Of a stretch of 64,000 bases of DNA, positions 44,364-56,890 are shown one piece after another. The notes beneath the pieces were generated by a model that saw nothing but the letters and a program-made list of their open reading frames with translations, did no database searches and had not been told where the DNA came from. The DNA lies in the NCBI RefSeq assembly GCF_031143425.1, contig NC_090451.1:348944339-349008338 (forward strand), in the 5' to 3' direction. The stretch comes from Pleurodeles waltl (lineage: Eukaryota; Chordata; Amphibia; Caudata; Salamandridae). Each line of letters opens with the position of its first letter. Position 1 is the first letter of the stretch. A program made the position numbers and the translations under genes.

Positions 44364-46860
44364 TGTCCCACTTGTTGACAAGGTCTGCTCGTCTAAAAAC
44401 AATTGTACAAATAAAAAGAAGTAATGTAAATATTGTTGGTATGAGTCACATTGAATAAGCTTATGACACGCAAGCATAGAAAGGCAAATATGCACAGGAG
44501 AGGCGTATGTGCCAGGCGTTGTTACAAAGCACTGAACACATTGTCCCTGCTGACAAATGCATTTTACTAGTAGAATCTTCACGACTGCGGAGTCTCTGCC
44601 CATGAAAAGATAGGACAGTTCTATCTATTTATGTGTAGACACTCCCCATTCGTAACAATACTCCTAGTAAAACACCTTTGTGACTAGCGAACAATTACAA
44701 ACTTATAAAAAGGTGTAGGTTCTCTTTTGTGAATCAGGCCTACGAGCACATTATAAGTATTGGATGTGTTTTTACTGCCAAATTGTACAGGACACGTGGG
44801 CAAAAATGGGGAATAACGTGCGACAGCACTATTTCCATTCGTCTTGTACATTTTATTTCCACATTTATAGCACGTTGCGCATGCCTTTACTGCTAAAAGC
44901 TTGTTGTAAATGCAAGCGTAAAATCAGAGCATGCACAATTTACACAGCTCTTGATCCGCAAAAGGGCTCAAAGGCACAAGTACCTTTTGTCCTCATGTTG
45001 GCAACATTACCAAAGCAGCGCGTGTTAATGCTCTTGAGAAAGACTTGAATGAAGATTTTCATTCCTTCTTAGTAATTAGCTAAAGTTGGTTTAATTGTGC
45101 ACCTGCATGTGCAGTCTGAGATGTTATTATTTTTTGCAAGTATTTATGTGCCAAGAAAGATTGAACAGCTTGGAACTATGGTTTACAGATCAAAACACTC
45201 CAGTTTTAGCCGTAAGCATTTGACTAACTGTCAAAATACTATCAAGGTACTACAATACTTTAGATTTCGAGAACCTTCATACGTCTTCTTCAGATGACAT
45301 TCACAAATTGCTAACAGGGGCTGCTTCAATCCTCGTGAACTATTTTTGAAAGCCATTTGAAGAAGAGGTCTATGTTTTCAAAGGCTTACATATTGTGCCA
45401 TTTTCAGTCAGACTCAAAAGAAATATATCTGAATCGGAAGTGTATGTATATGTTCGTAGGAATACGTTTATTTCATGGAAGATCATCAGTATCTCAGAAG
45501 AATGTTACTCTTTGCAATCCGCATACCACTGCTGCCTCATTGTGAATAGAAAATGGTGTCATCACTTGTTATTAAGGTTTCAAATTTCTCATGCATCCAA
45601 AGGCGTAATGCATCTTACCTTCTGTCTGCAGACTGCAATAAAAAGCATCAAGCACTTAACATGTTTGATAATGGAAAGGCATATGACCTGCAATTTGGAA
45701 ATCGCTGAGTAAAACTCATAAGCAAGTTCATTAAAGATTGACTAATTTACAAGGAAATTACATAGCGAAGAAACAAGTTGATGTAATATACATGGTCATA
45801 AGATGTTGGTTTGGGAAAGTCCCTTGCATGGTGTACAGGCTTGTTCCTCTGCCCTGGGTGCCTGAATGCATGTGAATCTGGTTCTTGACTTCTATTTTGG
45901 CCACGGCGTCATAATACTCTAGGCTGTGTATAGTGGCCTAGGCCTGTCTCTGAGATTGGGGAGTCCAGTACCTCTCCTATGAACGGGATAGGCACACCAG
46001 TTGTGCTTGTGGTGGGCTGAGGGTTATTTTTTCTGTCCTAGGTATAAGACATAAAGCAGTGTTGGCAGCGTACTGTGTGTGTTGTGACTTATAGTGGCCA
46101 GCAGTATAGAAAGTGTGTGTGTGTGTATGTGTGTAAAAGGACATCTTTTTCAGACAGTGGAAGTGTTTTGCTTTTATTCCTGTGGCTGAAATGCAGAGAG
46201 ATAGACACTGAAGTGAGGAGGATGGAGACCTGTGCTTTATTTGTGGCACAACTTATTTGTAACCACCAGTACATATTTCTGAGGAACCACAACATGGTGG
46301 TGCTTGGGGTGTATTTTTAAGTAATGTTCAATAGTGGAGCATTAAACTATTTAATATATCTTTAGAAAATTATAAAACGTGATCTTAAATCTGCAGTTAA
46401 AAATGAGGTGGGTTGTGCCAACTGCAGTGGACCAATGAGTAATAACTGGGGCCCTGGCACTTACTTTTTTATTTTACTAATTAAGCACTGGCAGAGCTAC
46501 TCATCAGCTCCTTGCTAACAGTCACTGAATTTTTAGGAGAGCCGTTTAAAAAAAAAATTGTAGGATATTCCCCAACAAAGGCAGGGTGTTAGGGTACTCC
46601 CTAAAATGCCCCTTTATGCAGTTTCCTTTAATTTTCTGGTCATGAGGACCAAGTCCCCATATCCTGTAATGGTAGCCATAGCATTTCTCTTAGTGTTGCA
46701 GCCAGGCACACAGAGTTCTCAGTCCTGCAGGATCAAGACTGGTCTCACAGGACTAAAGCGACTGATTGTGAAAAAGCCCCTCTTGGCTCATCACAAGGCT
46801 TTATTTTTTAATTTGCAGTCCAGTGGGACTCACACTTGACTCCCGCTGGACCAACTGTCA
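44364..46860. other. no gene recognised (intronic)
   Basis: AT-rich sequence; a short (GT)n run lies at about 46113-46134. Nothing else supported. Confidence 0.5.
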
Positions 46861-46869
46861 ATATAGCAC

Positions 46870-47250
46870 TATATTTTAAACATTAATTGTTAAAGAAACA
46901 CTGAACGGATTTACACCAAATCACAAAAAGCATGTTTTCTTTACAAAGATCTAATTTTATGCCACATTTGGTGTGATTCTTTTCACCCATTTTATTCTGT
47001 ATCACAGTCTAAAATTCCAATGGGAAATTGCATGGGGAAAATGAGTTTTAGAATTCTCTCTTCTTTTTTGCCCCACTTGACTGATCACTACAAAACGTTT
47101 GAGGAAGGAGATGAGATGGATTATTTTTTGGGGAAAGGTTTGTGAATATTCATCACATAGTGCCAACATTATTAGTGAAACAAAAAACACTTTTCCTAAG
47201 AAAACACTGACCTAGCTATAACAAGACAGAAGCAACCTCCACTGTGTACT
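46870..47250. repeat. dispersed repeat, copy 2
   Basis: Blocks ACGGATTTACACCAAATCAC, TGCCACATTTGGTGTGATTC and ATTCATCACATAGTGCCAA correspond in order to those at 32841-33190, at clearly lower than 90% identity. Confidence 0.75.
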
Positions 47251-50200
47251 ATGGTGATTTCTTAAAAATAAATAAAGTTGTCTCTAGGTCAACGTTACAA
47301 AAAAGTCGATACTAGGTGTGCTACTCTCATTGTTTGTGCAACACCTTGAGTACACTGTGGTTGGGAAAAGTCAATTTATTTTGAGACTCTCTCAGTCGCA
47401 ACTCTGTCTCCGAAAGATCATGTGAGCAGTTAAAACAGTGTGCTCTTTGTCTTTGCATTTTGGTACATGTATTTCAGTAAACTAAATGAAGCTTGGCTTA
47501 TAATATCAGATCTTCTGACAGGGAAAGCTTGAGGATGACAGGTTTGATTTAATTCTTGCAATTTTTGACATTGGCAGCCAAAGTCACAATGCTCAACTTT
47601 GAGTTGTTTTCCTAATTGTTTATTCACTTAATGGTTACCCATGTGCACTTAACTACTTCACTGTGTTTGGAGCACAGAATGGCTTTGTTTTTGACGATTT
47701 TTAGTGTATAATAATTTATTGAATATTGTAAAAGTTTTCTAATTACATTTATTTGTATTGGGATAGAATCATCTTACCTCAAACTTATTACGTGCTTTCA
47801 GTAAGATTTTCTCTGAGCTAATCTCTGTCCTAACTACCTCCTACTATACCCAGAGTCTTATGGTTACAGGTTTTCCCCATGCATACATATATAATACAAT
47901 TTCGCGTATCTAACAGAAGGACTAAAAAGAGCTTTAAAAAAGTAGTTATTTGCACATGCAAGATATCAAAAGAGACAGGGTGTAGAATTATATAAAAAGA
48001 AGATTTGATAGGTAAATAGTAAATATTAACTATACTAATAAATCTCAACTAATGGTTTGCGTAGGAAAAAGACACCTTGACTTTATTTTACCTTTGTCTC
48101 TGATCTCAATTCAAGCATCGCCACCCCTTTGTGAGGGCCACTACTAGTCAGTGACGTGAGGTACAGCAAGTGCTCCCAAAGCTAAGCTTATTCTTATTGG
48201 TCACATAGACAGTGCACGTGTTGCACACAGATGCTGGGAGGAAGGAGGCCACCAGGCCAGTTTTCTCAAAAATTCAACTTCAGCCCTCTACCACTCATTA
48301 ATCTCATTGTGACACTACTTCAAAATGTGGACAACAGCAGGAGTAACTAGTGAACCAGGTACACAAAGTAGTGAGAAGACACATCACTTGAAATTGCAAT
48401 TGGGGGACTTAATTCAAAACCTTCAATCGACATGCAAAGGAAAGCAGAAATAAAGTAAAAAGTGCATGACTGCTTTTTGCAGCCTAGAGGCTCCTGTATC
48501 AAGTCAACAATCACTTAAGCACTTAAGTTTTCCATTTATATATGAGGAGCTCTTCTGTATTCCACCTAAAGTGTCTTCGAGTCCCTCTTATGACAACCCC
48601 CTCAAGGAGTACCCAATCACAGCTAATCCTACAAGCTGTCTTCTAAAGATTACACAGCGCCTGCTCCGTCAGTTAACAAATCCTGCTTTCAAAATACATT
48701 ACCAGTTGTGCGAATTAAGGAAGACTGTAATTCCAGCTCCTTCACAGAGGATTTAACAGGGAGTGGAGCGGCTCATCCTGATTCTGGGGCAAGGAAATCT
48801 GCAGGAGGACTCCTCTACATGGTGCTCACTGGCTGCTGGTATGGATGTGTTAACTATAGCTTTGTCTCAATGCTCTACTTCGTTTCAAATGCAAGTGGAT
48901 TTACTATCAGAAATCGCTAGTTCATTTACATTTACACCCATAGGTGGTAATCTGGAAGGGCTTAATGCTCTAATAAAAAATGCACAGGCAGAATCGAACT
49001 CCTCACCTCCATCTGTAATTGTACACTCATAATAGACAGACTTTCTTACGTTCCTGCAGGTTCCAATGTCTAGTTTTAATGAAGATTTCCAGTGTCAAAC
49101 CTCCAGCTTCCCTCAACCCAAAGCAAGGTTAAGTGGGGATATTAGTGATCCAATCACTGTTGTGCACATCAATCCTGTAAAGTGAGAGAATTTTGTTCAT
49201 ATTTAATCTAACAACAATAGTATAGATATTGCACCAAAGACATTGCAAACAAACCGCTACCTGCTCCAGAGCCTGGGGGTTGTTGGCATGAAGACGGAGA
49301 TTCAGTAAAAGTGTCCAAAAGATCTGCAAAGGACTAAAGTCAAGAGAACTTCCATTGCCCATGCAACGGGAACTGAAAGGGGAGCCGGAATGAACATCAA
49401 AGGTGCAGCTGGGGAGACAGGAGGATGCAAATTAATGTGAGAGTCAAGGAACCCTACAAGAAACAAGTTTACCAGGCAATGAGTGCATCTGCCCACCTTT
49501 TTGTAGTGTTTCTGCCTGGAATGATCCAGAAGTTGAAGTGATATCAATATCTGTAGAGAAGGATGTCATCTTGGGTTGGGTACTAGTGTGATAAAAGTCA
49601 ATGGCTCTTTAAATAAGTCACACTATCTTGCAGTGGGATCCAAACTGACCAAACATTGACAGTCTCCACTGTGTCCTTGTTGCTACACTCTCCATTCCCC
49701 CTGATATCTTACTCTTACTGGAACCCTCCGTCCTCTATCTACCTGTGTGCAAATCCCTACTCTGTCAGCAAGTCTTACCATGCAGTCAATTTTAGATGAA
49801 TGAAGGTCAGAACTGAGGTCAAATTCCAACATTATCAGGATCCAGCAGATACAACGAAATCTATCCGGGGCACATAGGGATCAAAACTCAGCTTTTAACC
49901 ATAATGGTTCTAAATATTCTACTAACGCCACTGTGTTTATGACCACAGAGATTCCCCCACCCACCGCAAGCCCTTCACTTACGATCCAGGAAGTTAAGCC
50001 CATAAAAAGCGTTGATGTTTAATGCAGTTTACATTTCATTCCACATGCCCTTCAGATTATCACAGTTTAACAGCAAAGTTAAACATCCCACAATGTACCC
50101 AGTTTTTAACGGAAGGATTGAGTAGGTTAGTTGTTCTGGAGTTGCATGAGATTAGCCCTCTTTAAGATTTGTCTGCTAAAAAACAGAGGTCACAACTGGA

Positions 50201-51743
50201 ATCGGTCCTCCTAGCTCACATGAAAAGCAGACCACACTGATGGTGGCAGCTGAAAATAATACGATTTAATACACAAGTGCCCTCCTCCAAAGTAAATCCA
50301 ACATGTATTTAAATAGAATCAGCAACTTCTTTTGCACAGCAACCACAAAATCATATCTCTGATACCATAGCGTATCCTCGAAATTGGTCAGCCCTTCAGG
50401 GTTTTCAGTACTGTACAGTTCTCATCTCTCTTTGTGTAACAACTTGAAAACCACTGATTAGGTGAAGTCTGTCTTAAATAATAGGGCAGAGACCTTTTTG
50501 GCATAAGGACCACCCCACAAGAGGAATCAGCACTGGACAGGCCGTACCCCAAGTTAAAGTTCATTACAACACACCGGGGAAGCAAAAGATGACCCATATA
50601 AGCGCCTCGGGTCAAGACAAATTTACCAGTTCTATATACAACCTTTCTGTGCTCTCAACTGACAGAACATGTAACCCGCTCATGTTATTAATCCTGTCAC
50701 ATAATGCTCAAATAGTCATGCCATGCTTAGGTGTCACTCCTAGTATGTTCCATTAAAAGTATTCCTTGGAATGTGGCTGGCTGGGCCAAGATTGTGTTAG
50801 ATAAGAAAGCCTTGGGCTTTGTGGTTGCAAATGGCACTGTCTGCATTCAAGAATCATGGCGCCAAGACAATATTATATTGCCTGCTTTTAAAAGCTTCAA
50901 TATTCCCAGAAGCAGAAAGGCAAAAAGGCCACCCTGATGATGGCCTGGTTACTTTTATCTGTAATTCACTGGATTTAGCTTTCTCAAAGTTGGACTTGGG
51001 CTTTTCCGTTGCACTTGCAATAGAGAGCAACGATCTTAGTAATCACTGCTTCTAGAGGGCCATTGTGCAAGCGGTGGTTGCGGGGCCCAACAGTGGGAGT
51101 TTAGGCCTTTTACTCTTGAATTCCTCGGGCCCGACCTACTATGGGTCTTGAGCCACTGGTCCAGGTTCCCCTTCAGCACCTGGAGCGGGGTTGAACTGGT
51201 TTGAGGTTGGCAGAAGGTGTATATAAGTACAATACTCAAACTACATCAATCAACCACAATATATGTCCAGCCAGTTCTAAGCTTTTATGATAAAAGTGAA
51301 ATTGTATTTAGAAATGCATAGTAAAATACAGCACATACAAATAACACACTCAGCCATCATAAGGCTGGAACTCTAGTGAGCCAGGCTGCGAGGACTCCTC
51401 CCGGTCTGTGCCTCCTGTGCACTTCTCCCTCCTTTATTATCAGCCTTTCTTGGTTAACAATAAAGTATTTCAAAAGCATTCAAAGTTGGATCAGGCATCC
51501 ATCTTTGAATGTTTTAGAAATATTTTATTATTGCTTACAAAATGTCTGTTGTGTTGCAAATGGTAGCAATAAAAGACAGCCATTATGGCATATTAAAATG
51601 ATAATAATGTATGTTTGGGGTGCCATCTGCATGATGAGAGTTAAGGGGTTTGCCAGCACTGGGTGTAGAGCTGTGGGGCCCTTTCAAACCATTGATATAA
51701 AAGGTTTTTTTAAAACAAATAAACCATTGTTTCACGAGCCCTG
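47251..51743. other. no gene recognised (intronic)
   Basis: Several moderate open frames occur (for example 48466-49032) but none shows a domain, splice logic or composition that supports a gene. The ground before the LTR start at 51744 looks like old repeat or unique intron sequence. Confidence 0.45.
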
Positions 51744-54700
51744 TGTAGGAAAGTACCATCTTGCCTGGCATGTTACCCCCATTTTTCACTGTATATATGT
51801 TGTTTTAGTTGTATGTGTCACTGGGACCCTGCTAGCCAGGGCCCCAGTGCTCATAAGTGTGCCTGAATGTGTTACCTGTGTTATGACTAACTGTCTCACC
51901 GAGGCTCTGCTATCCAGAACCTCAGTGGTTATGCTCTCTCATTTCTTTCCAAATTGTCACTAACAGGCTAGTGACCAATTTCACCAATTCACATTGGCAT
52001 ACTGGAACACCCTTATAATTCCCTAGTATATGGTACTAAGGTACCCAGGGTATTGGGGTTCCAGGAGATCCCTATGGGCTGCAGCATTTCTTTTGCCACC
52101 CATAGGGAGCTCTGACAATTCTTACACAGGCCTGCCACTGCAGCCTGAGTGAAATAACGTCCACGTTATTTCACAGCCATTTACGACTGCACTTAAGTAA
52201 ATTATAAGTCACCTATATGTCTAACCTTTACCTGGTAAAGGTTAGGTGCAAAGTTACTTAGTGTGTGGGCACCCTGGCACTAGCCAAGGTGCCCCCACAT
52301 TGTTCAGGGCAAATTCCCCGGACTTTGTGAGTGCGGGGCCACCATTACACGCGTGCACTACACATAGGTCACTACCTATGTGTAGCTTCACAATGGTAAC
52401 TCCGAATATGGCCATGTAACATGTCTATGATCATGGAATGCCCCCTCTATCCCATCCTGGCATAGTTGGCACAATCCCATGATCCCACTGGTCTGTAGCA
52501 CAGACCCTGGTACTGCCAAACTGCCTTTTCAGGGGTTTCACTGCAGCTGCTGCTGCTGCTGCTGCTAACCCCTCAGACTGGTTTCTGCCCTCCTGGGGTC
52601 CAGCCAGGCTTGGCCCAGGATGGCAGAACAAAGGACTTCCTCAGAGAGAGGGTGTTACACCCTCTCCCTTTGGAAAAAGGTGTTAAGGCAGGGGAGGAGT
52701 AGCCTCCCCCAGCCTCTGGGAATGCTTTCATGGGCACAGATGGTGCCCATTTCTGCATAAGCCAGTCTACACCGGTTCAGGGACCCCTCAGCCCTGCTCT
52801 GGCGCGAAACTGGACAAAGGAAAGGGGAGTGACCACTCCCCTGACCTGCACCTCCCCTGGGAGGTGCCCAGAGCTCCTCCAGTGTGCTCCAGACCTCTGC
52901 CATCTTGGAAACAGAGGTGCTGCTGGCACACTGGACTGCTCTGAGTGGCCAGGGCCAGCAGGTGACGTCAGAGACTCCTTCTGATAGGCTCCTTCAGGTG
53001 TTGCTAGCCTATCCTCTCTCCTAAGTAGCCAAACCCTCTTTCCTGGCTATTTAGGGTCTCTGCTTTGGGGAATTCCTTAGATAACGAATGCAAGGGCTCA
53101 TCAGAGTTCCTCTGCATCTCTCTCTTCACCTTCTGCCAAGGAATCGACTGCTGACCGTGCTGGAAGCCTGCAAAACTGCAACAAAGTAGCGAAGACGACT
53201 ACTGCAACTCTGTAACGCTGATCCTGCCGCCTTCTCAACTGTTTTCCTGGTGGTGCATGCTGTGGGGGTAGTCTGCCTCCTCTCTGCACTAGAAGCTCAG
53301 AAGAAATCTCCCGTGGGCCGACGGAATCGTCCCCCTGCAATCGCAGGCACCAAAGAACTGCATTACCGGTACCCTGGGTCTCCTCTCAGCACGACGAGCG
53401 AGGTCCCTTGAATCCAGCAACTCTGTCCAAGTGACTCACACAGTCCAGTGACTCTTCAGTCCAAGTTTGGTGGAGGTAAGTCCTTGCCTCCCCACGCTTG
53501 ACTGCATTGCTGGTTGCTGGGAGCTGCGTCTTTTGCAGCTACTCCGGCCTCTGTGCACTTCCAGTGGAAATCCTTTGTGCACAGCCAAGCCTGGGTCCAC
53601 GGCACTCTAACCTGCATTGCACGACTTTCTAAGTTGTCCTCCGGCGGTGTGGGTCTCCTTTGTGCAACTTCGGGTGAGCACCGTTTCACTCCTCTTCGTA
53701 GTGCCGTTCCGGCACTTCTGCGGGTGCTGCCTGCTTCTGAGAGGGCTCCTTGTCTTGCTAGACGCCCCCTCTGTCCCCAGACGCAATTGGCGACATCCTG
53801 GTCCCTCCTGGGCCACAGCAGCATCCAAAAACCCTAATTGCACGATTTGCAGCTAGCAAGGCTTGTTGGCGGTCTTTTGGCGGGAAAACACTTCTGTACG
53901 ACTCTTCACGATGTGGGACATCCATCCTCCAAAGGGGAAGTTTCTAGCCCTTGTCATTCCTGCAGAATCCTCAGCTTCTACTGCCTAGTAGCAGCTTCTT
54001 TGCACCCACAGCTGGCATTTCCTGGGCATCTGCCCATCTCCGACTTGCTTGTGACTTTTGGACTTGGTCCCCTTGTTCCACAGGTACCCTCGTTTGGAAA
54101 TCCACCGTTGTTGCATTGCTGGTTTGTGTCTTACCTGCAGAATTCCCCTATCACGACTTCTATGTCCTTTGGGGAACTTTAGTGCACTTTGCACTCACTT
54201 TTCAGGGTCTTCGGGTGGGCTATTTTTCTAACCCTCACTGTTTTCTTACAGTCCCAGCGACCCTCTACAAGGTCACATAGGTTTGGGGTCCCTTCGTGGT
54301 TCGCATTCCACTTTTGGAGTATATGGTTTGTGTTGCCCCTATCCCTATGTGTCCCCATTGCATCCTATTGTAACTATACATTGTTTGCACTGTTTTCTAA
54401 GACTATACTGCATATTTTTGGTATTGTGTACATATATCTTGTGTATATTTGCTATCCTCATACTGAGGGTACTCACTGAGATACTTTTGGCATATTGTCA
54501 TAAAAATAAAGTACCTTTATTTTTAGTATATCTGTGTATTGTGTTTTCTTATGATATTGTGCAAGTGACACTAGTGGTACTGTAGGAGCTTCACTCGTCT
54601 CCTAGTTCAGCCTAAGCTGCTCTGCTAAGCTACCATTATCTATCAGCCTAAGCTGCTAGACACCCTATACACTAATAAGGGATACCTGGGCCTGGTGCAA

Positions 54701-54749
54701 GGTGTAAGTACCCATTGGTACTCACTACAAGCCAGTCCAGCCTCCTACA
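51744..54749 (+). repeat. 5' LTR of copy C, 3006 bp
   Basis: It begins TGTAGGAAAGTACCATCTTG, identical to the sequence after the polypurine tract at 60010, and ends GCCTCCTACA directly before the primer-binding region. Where comparable it differs from the 3' LTR at about 1% of positions (I counted 15 substitutions in about 1376 bases, plus a CTG repeat of six units at 52547-52564 against four in the 3' LTR). A 1.1-kb segment after its first 70 bases is missing from the related solo LTR at 19576-21452. Confidence 0.93.
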
Positions 54750-54770
54750 TTGGTTGTGCAGCGGTGGGAT
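54750..54770 (+). other. primer-binding region of copy C
   Basis: TTGGTTGTGCAGCGGTGGGA follows the LTR end CCTACA immediately. It is related to, but longer than, the copy B site. Confidence 0.7.
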
Positions 54771-55021
54771 AAGTGCTTTGTAACTACTTACCACTTTTGT
54801 CATTGTACTTTTCATAAGAGAAAAATATACAAAACAAGTTCAGTGTATGTACACCTAACCAAAAAGTTTTGCATTCCCTCTTTTCACTCTTTTCTAAGTG
54901 CTGAAAAGTACCTCTAAACTTTCTAAAAGTTCTTAAAAAGTTTTAAAAGTTTTTTTTTCTGTCTTTCCAAAAGTTCTGAAAACGTTTTCTCACTTTTTCT
55001 GTCACTTAAACACTGTCTAAA
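54771..55021 (+). other. leader of copy C
   Basis: A 250-base untranslated leader, T/A-rich with AAGTTTT-type repeats near 54920-54990. It probably carries packaging signals; nothing specific is recognisable. Confidence 0.5.
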
Positions 55022-56890
55022 ATGTCTGGCACAGGCCAAACTGTTGATCTGTCCAAACTTGCATATGATCACCTTAGCTGGAAAGGAGCAAGGAGTCTCT
55101 GCATAGATAGAGGTTTGAGTGTAGGGAAGAATCCCCTCAGAGAACTGTTGGTTAACATGCTTATAGAACAGGATAAGGCCAGAGGTGCCCCATCTGTTGA
55201 AAAAGTAGCTAATGGTTCCCAATCTGATCCAGGGACTCCCCTAGAAAAAGATTCAGGAAAGAAACTTCCTAGCCTGCCCATTACTAGACAGCCTAGCATA
55301 GTTGGTACTGATGTAGATTCACACCATACTGATAGTGTTGTCTCACATCATAGCAAGAGTATTCCTTCTCATCATAGTAGAAGTGATGTTTCTGTTAACC
55401 AAGCTGTTAGGATGCCTTCTGTAAGGGATGGGTCTCCTTCTGTTCATTCTCACCATACTTCTGTTTCAAGGCATGTCCCTCCCACCCACCCTGATGACAG
55501 ATTGTTAGAAAGGGAGCTCAATAGATTGAGAGTGGAACAAACCAGACTGAAGCTCAAGAAGCAACAGCTGGATTTGGATAGACAGTCTTTAGAAGTGGAG
55601 AAAGAAAGACAGAAATTGGGTTTAGAAACCCATGGTGGCAGCAGCAGTATTCCCCATAGTCATCCTGCAAAATAGCATGATTCCAGGAATCTGCACAAGA
55701 TAGTTCCCCCTTATAAGGAGGGGGATGACATTAACAAGTGGTTTTCTGCACTTAAGAGGGCCTGTGTTGTACAGGATGTCCCTCAAAGGCAGTGGGCTGC
55801 TATCCTATGGCTATCATTTAGTGGAAAGGGTAGGGATATGTTCCTTACTGTGAAAGAAAGTGATGCCAATAATTTTATAATTCTTAAGAATGCACTCCTG
55901 GATGGTTATGGCTTAACCACTGAACAGTACAGGATGAAGTTCAGAGAGACCAAAAAGGAGTCTTCACAAGACTGGGTTGATTTTGTTGACCATTCAGTGA
56001 AGGCCTTGGAGGGGTGGTTACATGGCAGTAAAGTTACTGATTATGAAAGCCTGTATAACTTGATCCTGAGAGAGCATATTCTTAATAATTGTGTGTCTGA
56101 TTTGTTGCACCAGTACTTGGTGGACTCTGATCTGACCTCTCCCCAAGAATCGGGAAAGAAGGCAGACAAACGGGTCAGAACAAGGGTGAACAGAAAAGTT
56201 CATACAGGGGGTTACAAAGATGGCAATAAGAAGAAGGATGGTAAGTCTTCTGACAAGGGTGGGGACAAATCTAAAAATGAGTGTTCATCAGGTCCACAAA
56301 AACACTTTGGTGGGGGTGGTGGGCCCAAATCCTCTTCTAATCAAAACAAAGAAAAAAAAACATGGTGCTATTTATGTAAAATAAAAGGCCATTGGACAAC
56401 AGATCCCAGTTGTCCAAAGAAAAGCACCAAGCCTCCTACCACTACAACCCCTACTGCTACACCTAGTGCCCCTAGTAATAGCAGTGGTGGTGGGAGCAAA
56501 CCTACTAATAGCCAATCCAAGGGAGTAGCTGGGCTCACTTTTGGTAACTTAGTTGGGGTTGGTCTGATTAGGGAGACCACAGAGGCTGTGTTAGTCTCTG
56601 AGGGGGCTTATGATTTAGCCACCTTGGTTGCTTGTCCCCTTAACATGGATAAGTACAAGCAACTACCCCTAATAAATGGTGTTGAGGTTCAGGCCTACAG
56701 GGACACTGGTGCCAGTGTTACAATGGTAATAGAGAAACTGGTCCACCCTGAACAACACCTACTTGGTCACCAGTACCAAGTAACCGATGCTCATAACAAC
56801 ACCCTTAGCCACCCCATGGCTGTTGTGAATCTCAACTGGGGGGGGTTACTGGCCCAAAGAAAGTTGTGGTTGCCTCAGATTTACATGTAG
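55022..56890 (+). pseudogene. gag: gag and start of protease, copy C, with one TAG
   Basis: ATG 55022 opens a frame that is continuous to 56890 except for a TAG at 55673-55675. The N-terminal part (MSGTGQTVDLSKLAYDHL) is followed by a His/Ser-rich linker and a strong coiled coil (LNRLRVEQTRLKLKKQQLDL). After the TAG comes the capsid (PPYKEGDDINKWFSALKR). Its C-terminal half (YRMKFRETKKESSQDWVDFV, ALEGWL, LYNLILREHILNN) resembles the SCAN domain in spacing and hydrophobic pattern. A basic tail, a CCHC-type knuckle (CYLCKIKGHWTTDPSC, about 56365), a Pro/Thr-rich spacer and the protease signature DTGAS (56702-56716) follow. Gag-protease are thus fused in one frame. Confidence 0.87.
56839..56845 (+). 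other. G-run at the frame change inside protease
   Basis: The upstream frame reads into a run of eight G (56838-56845), with codon phase G GGG GGG. The family-like continuation (PKKVVVASDLHVDCLLGN) is in the -1 frame. This is either a one-base indel in a homopolymer or, less likely, a -1 slippery site. Confidence 0.55.

Noticed and set aside
46075..46320. 81-residue frame with a possible signal sequence
   Set aside because: It is built around a (GT)n run with no homology that I can see.
48466..49032. Overlapping open frames as a possible exon group
   Set aside because: No recognisable domain, no convincing splice pattern and ordinary intronic composition.
51376..51963. 195-residue open frame near the copy C 5' LTR
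   Set aside because: It crosses the LTR start at 51744; its C-terminal part is repeated after 60010 because it is LTR sequence.
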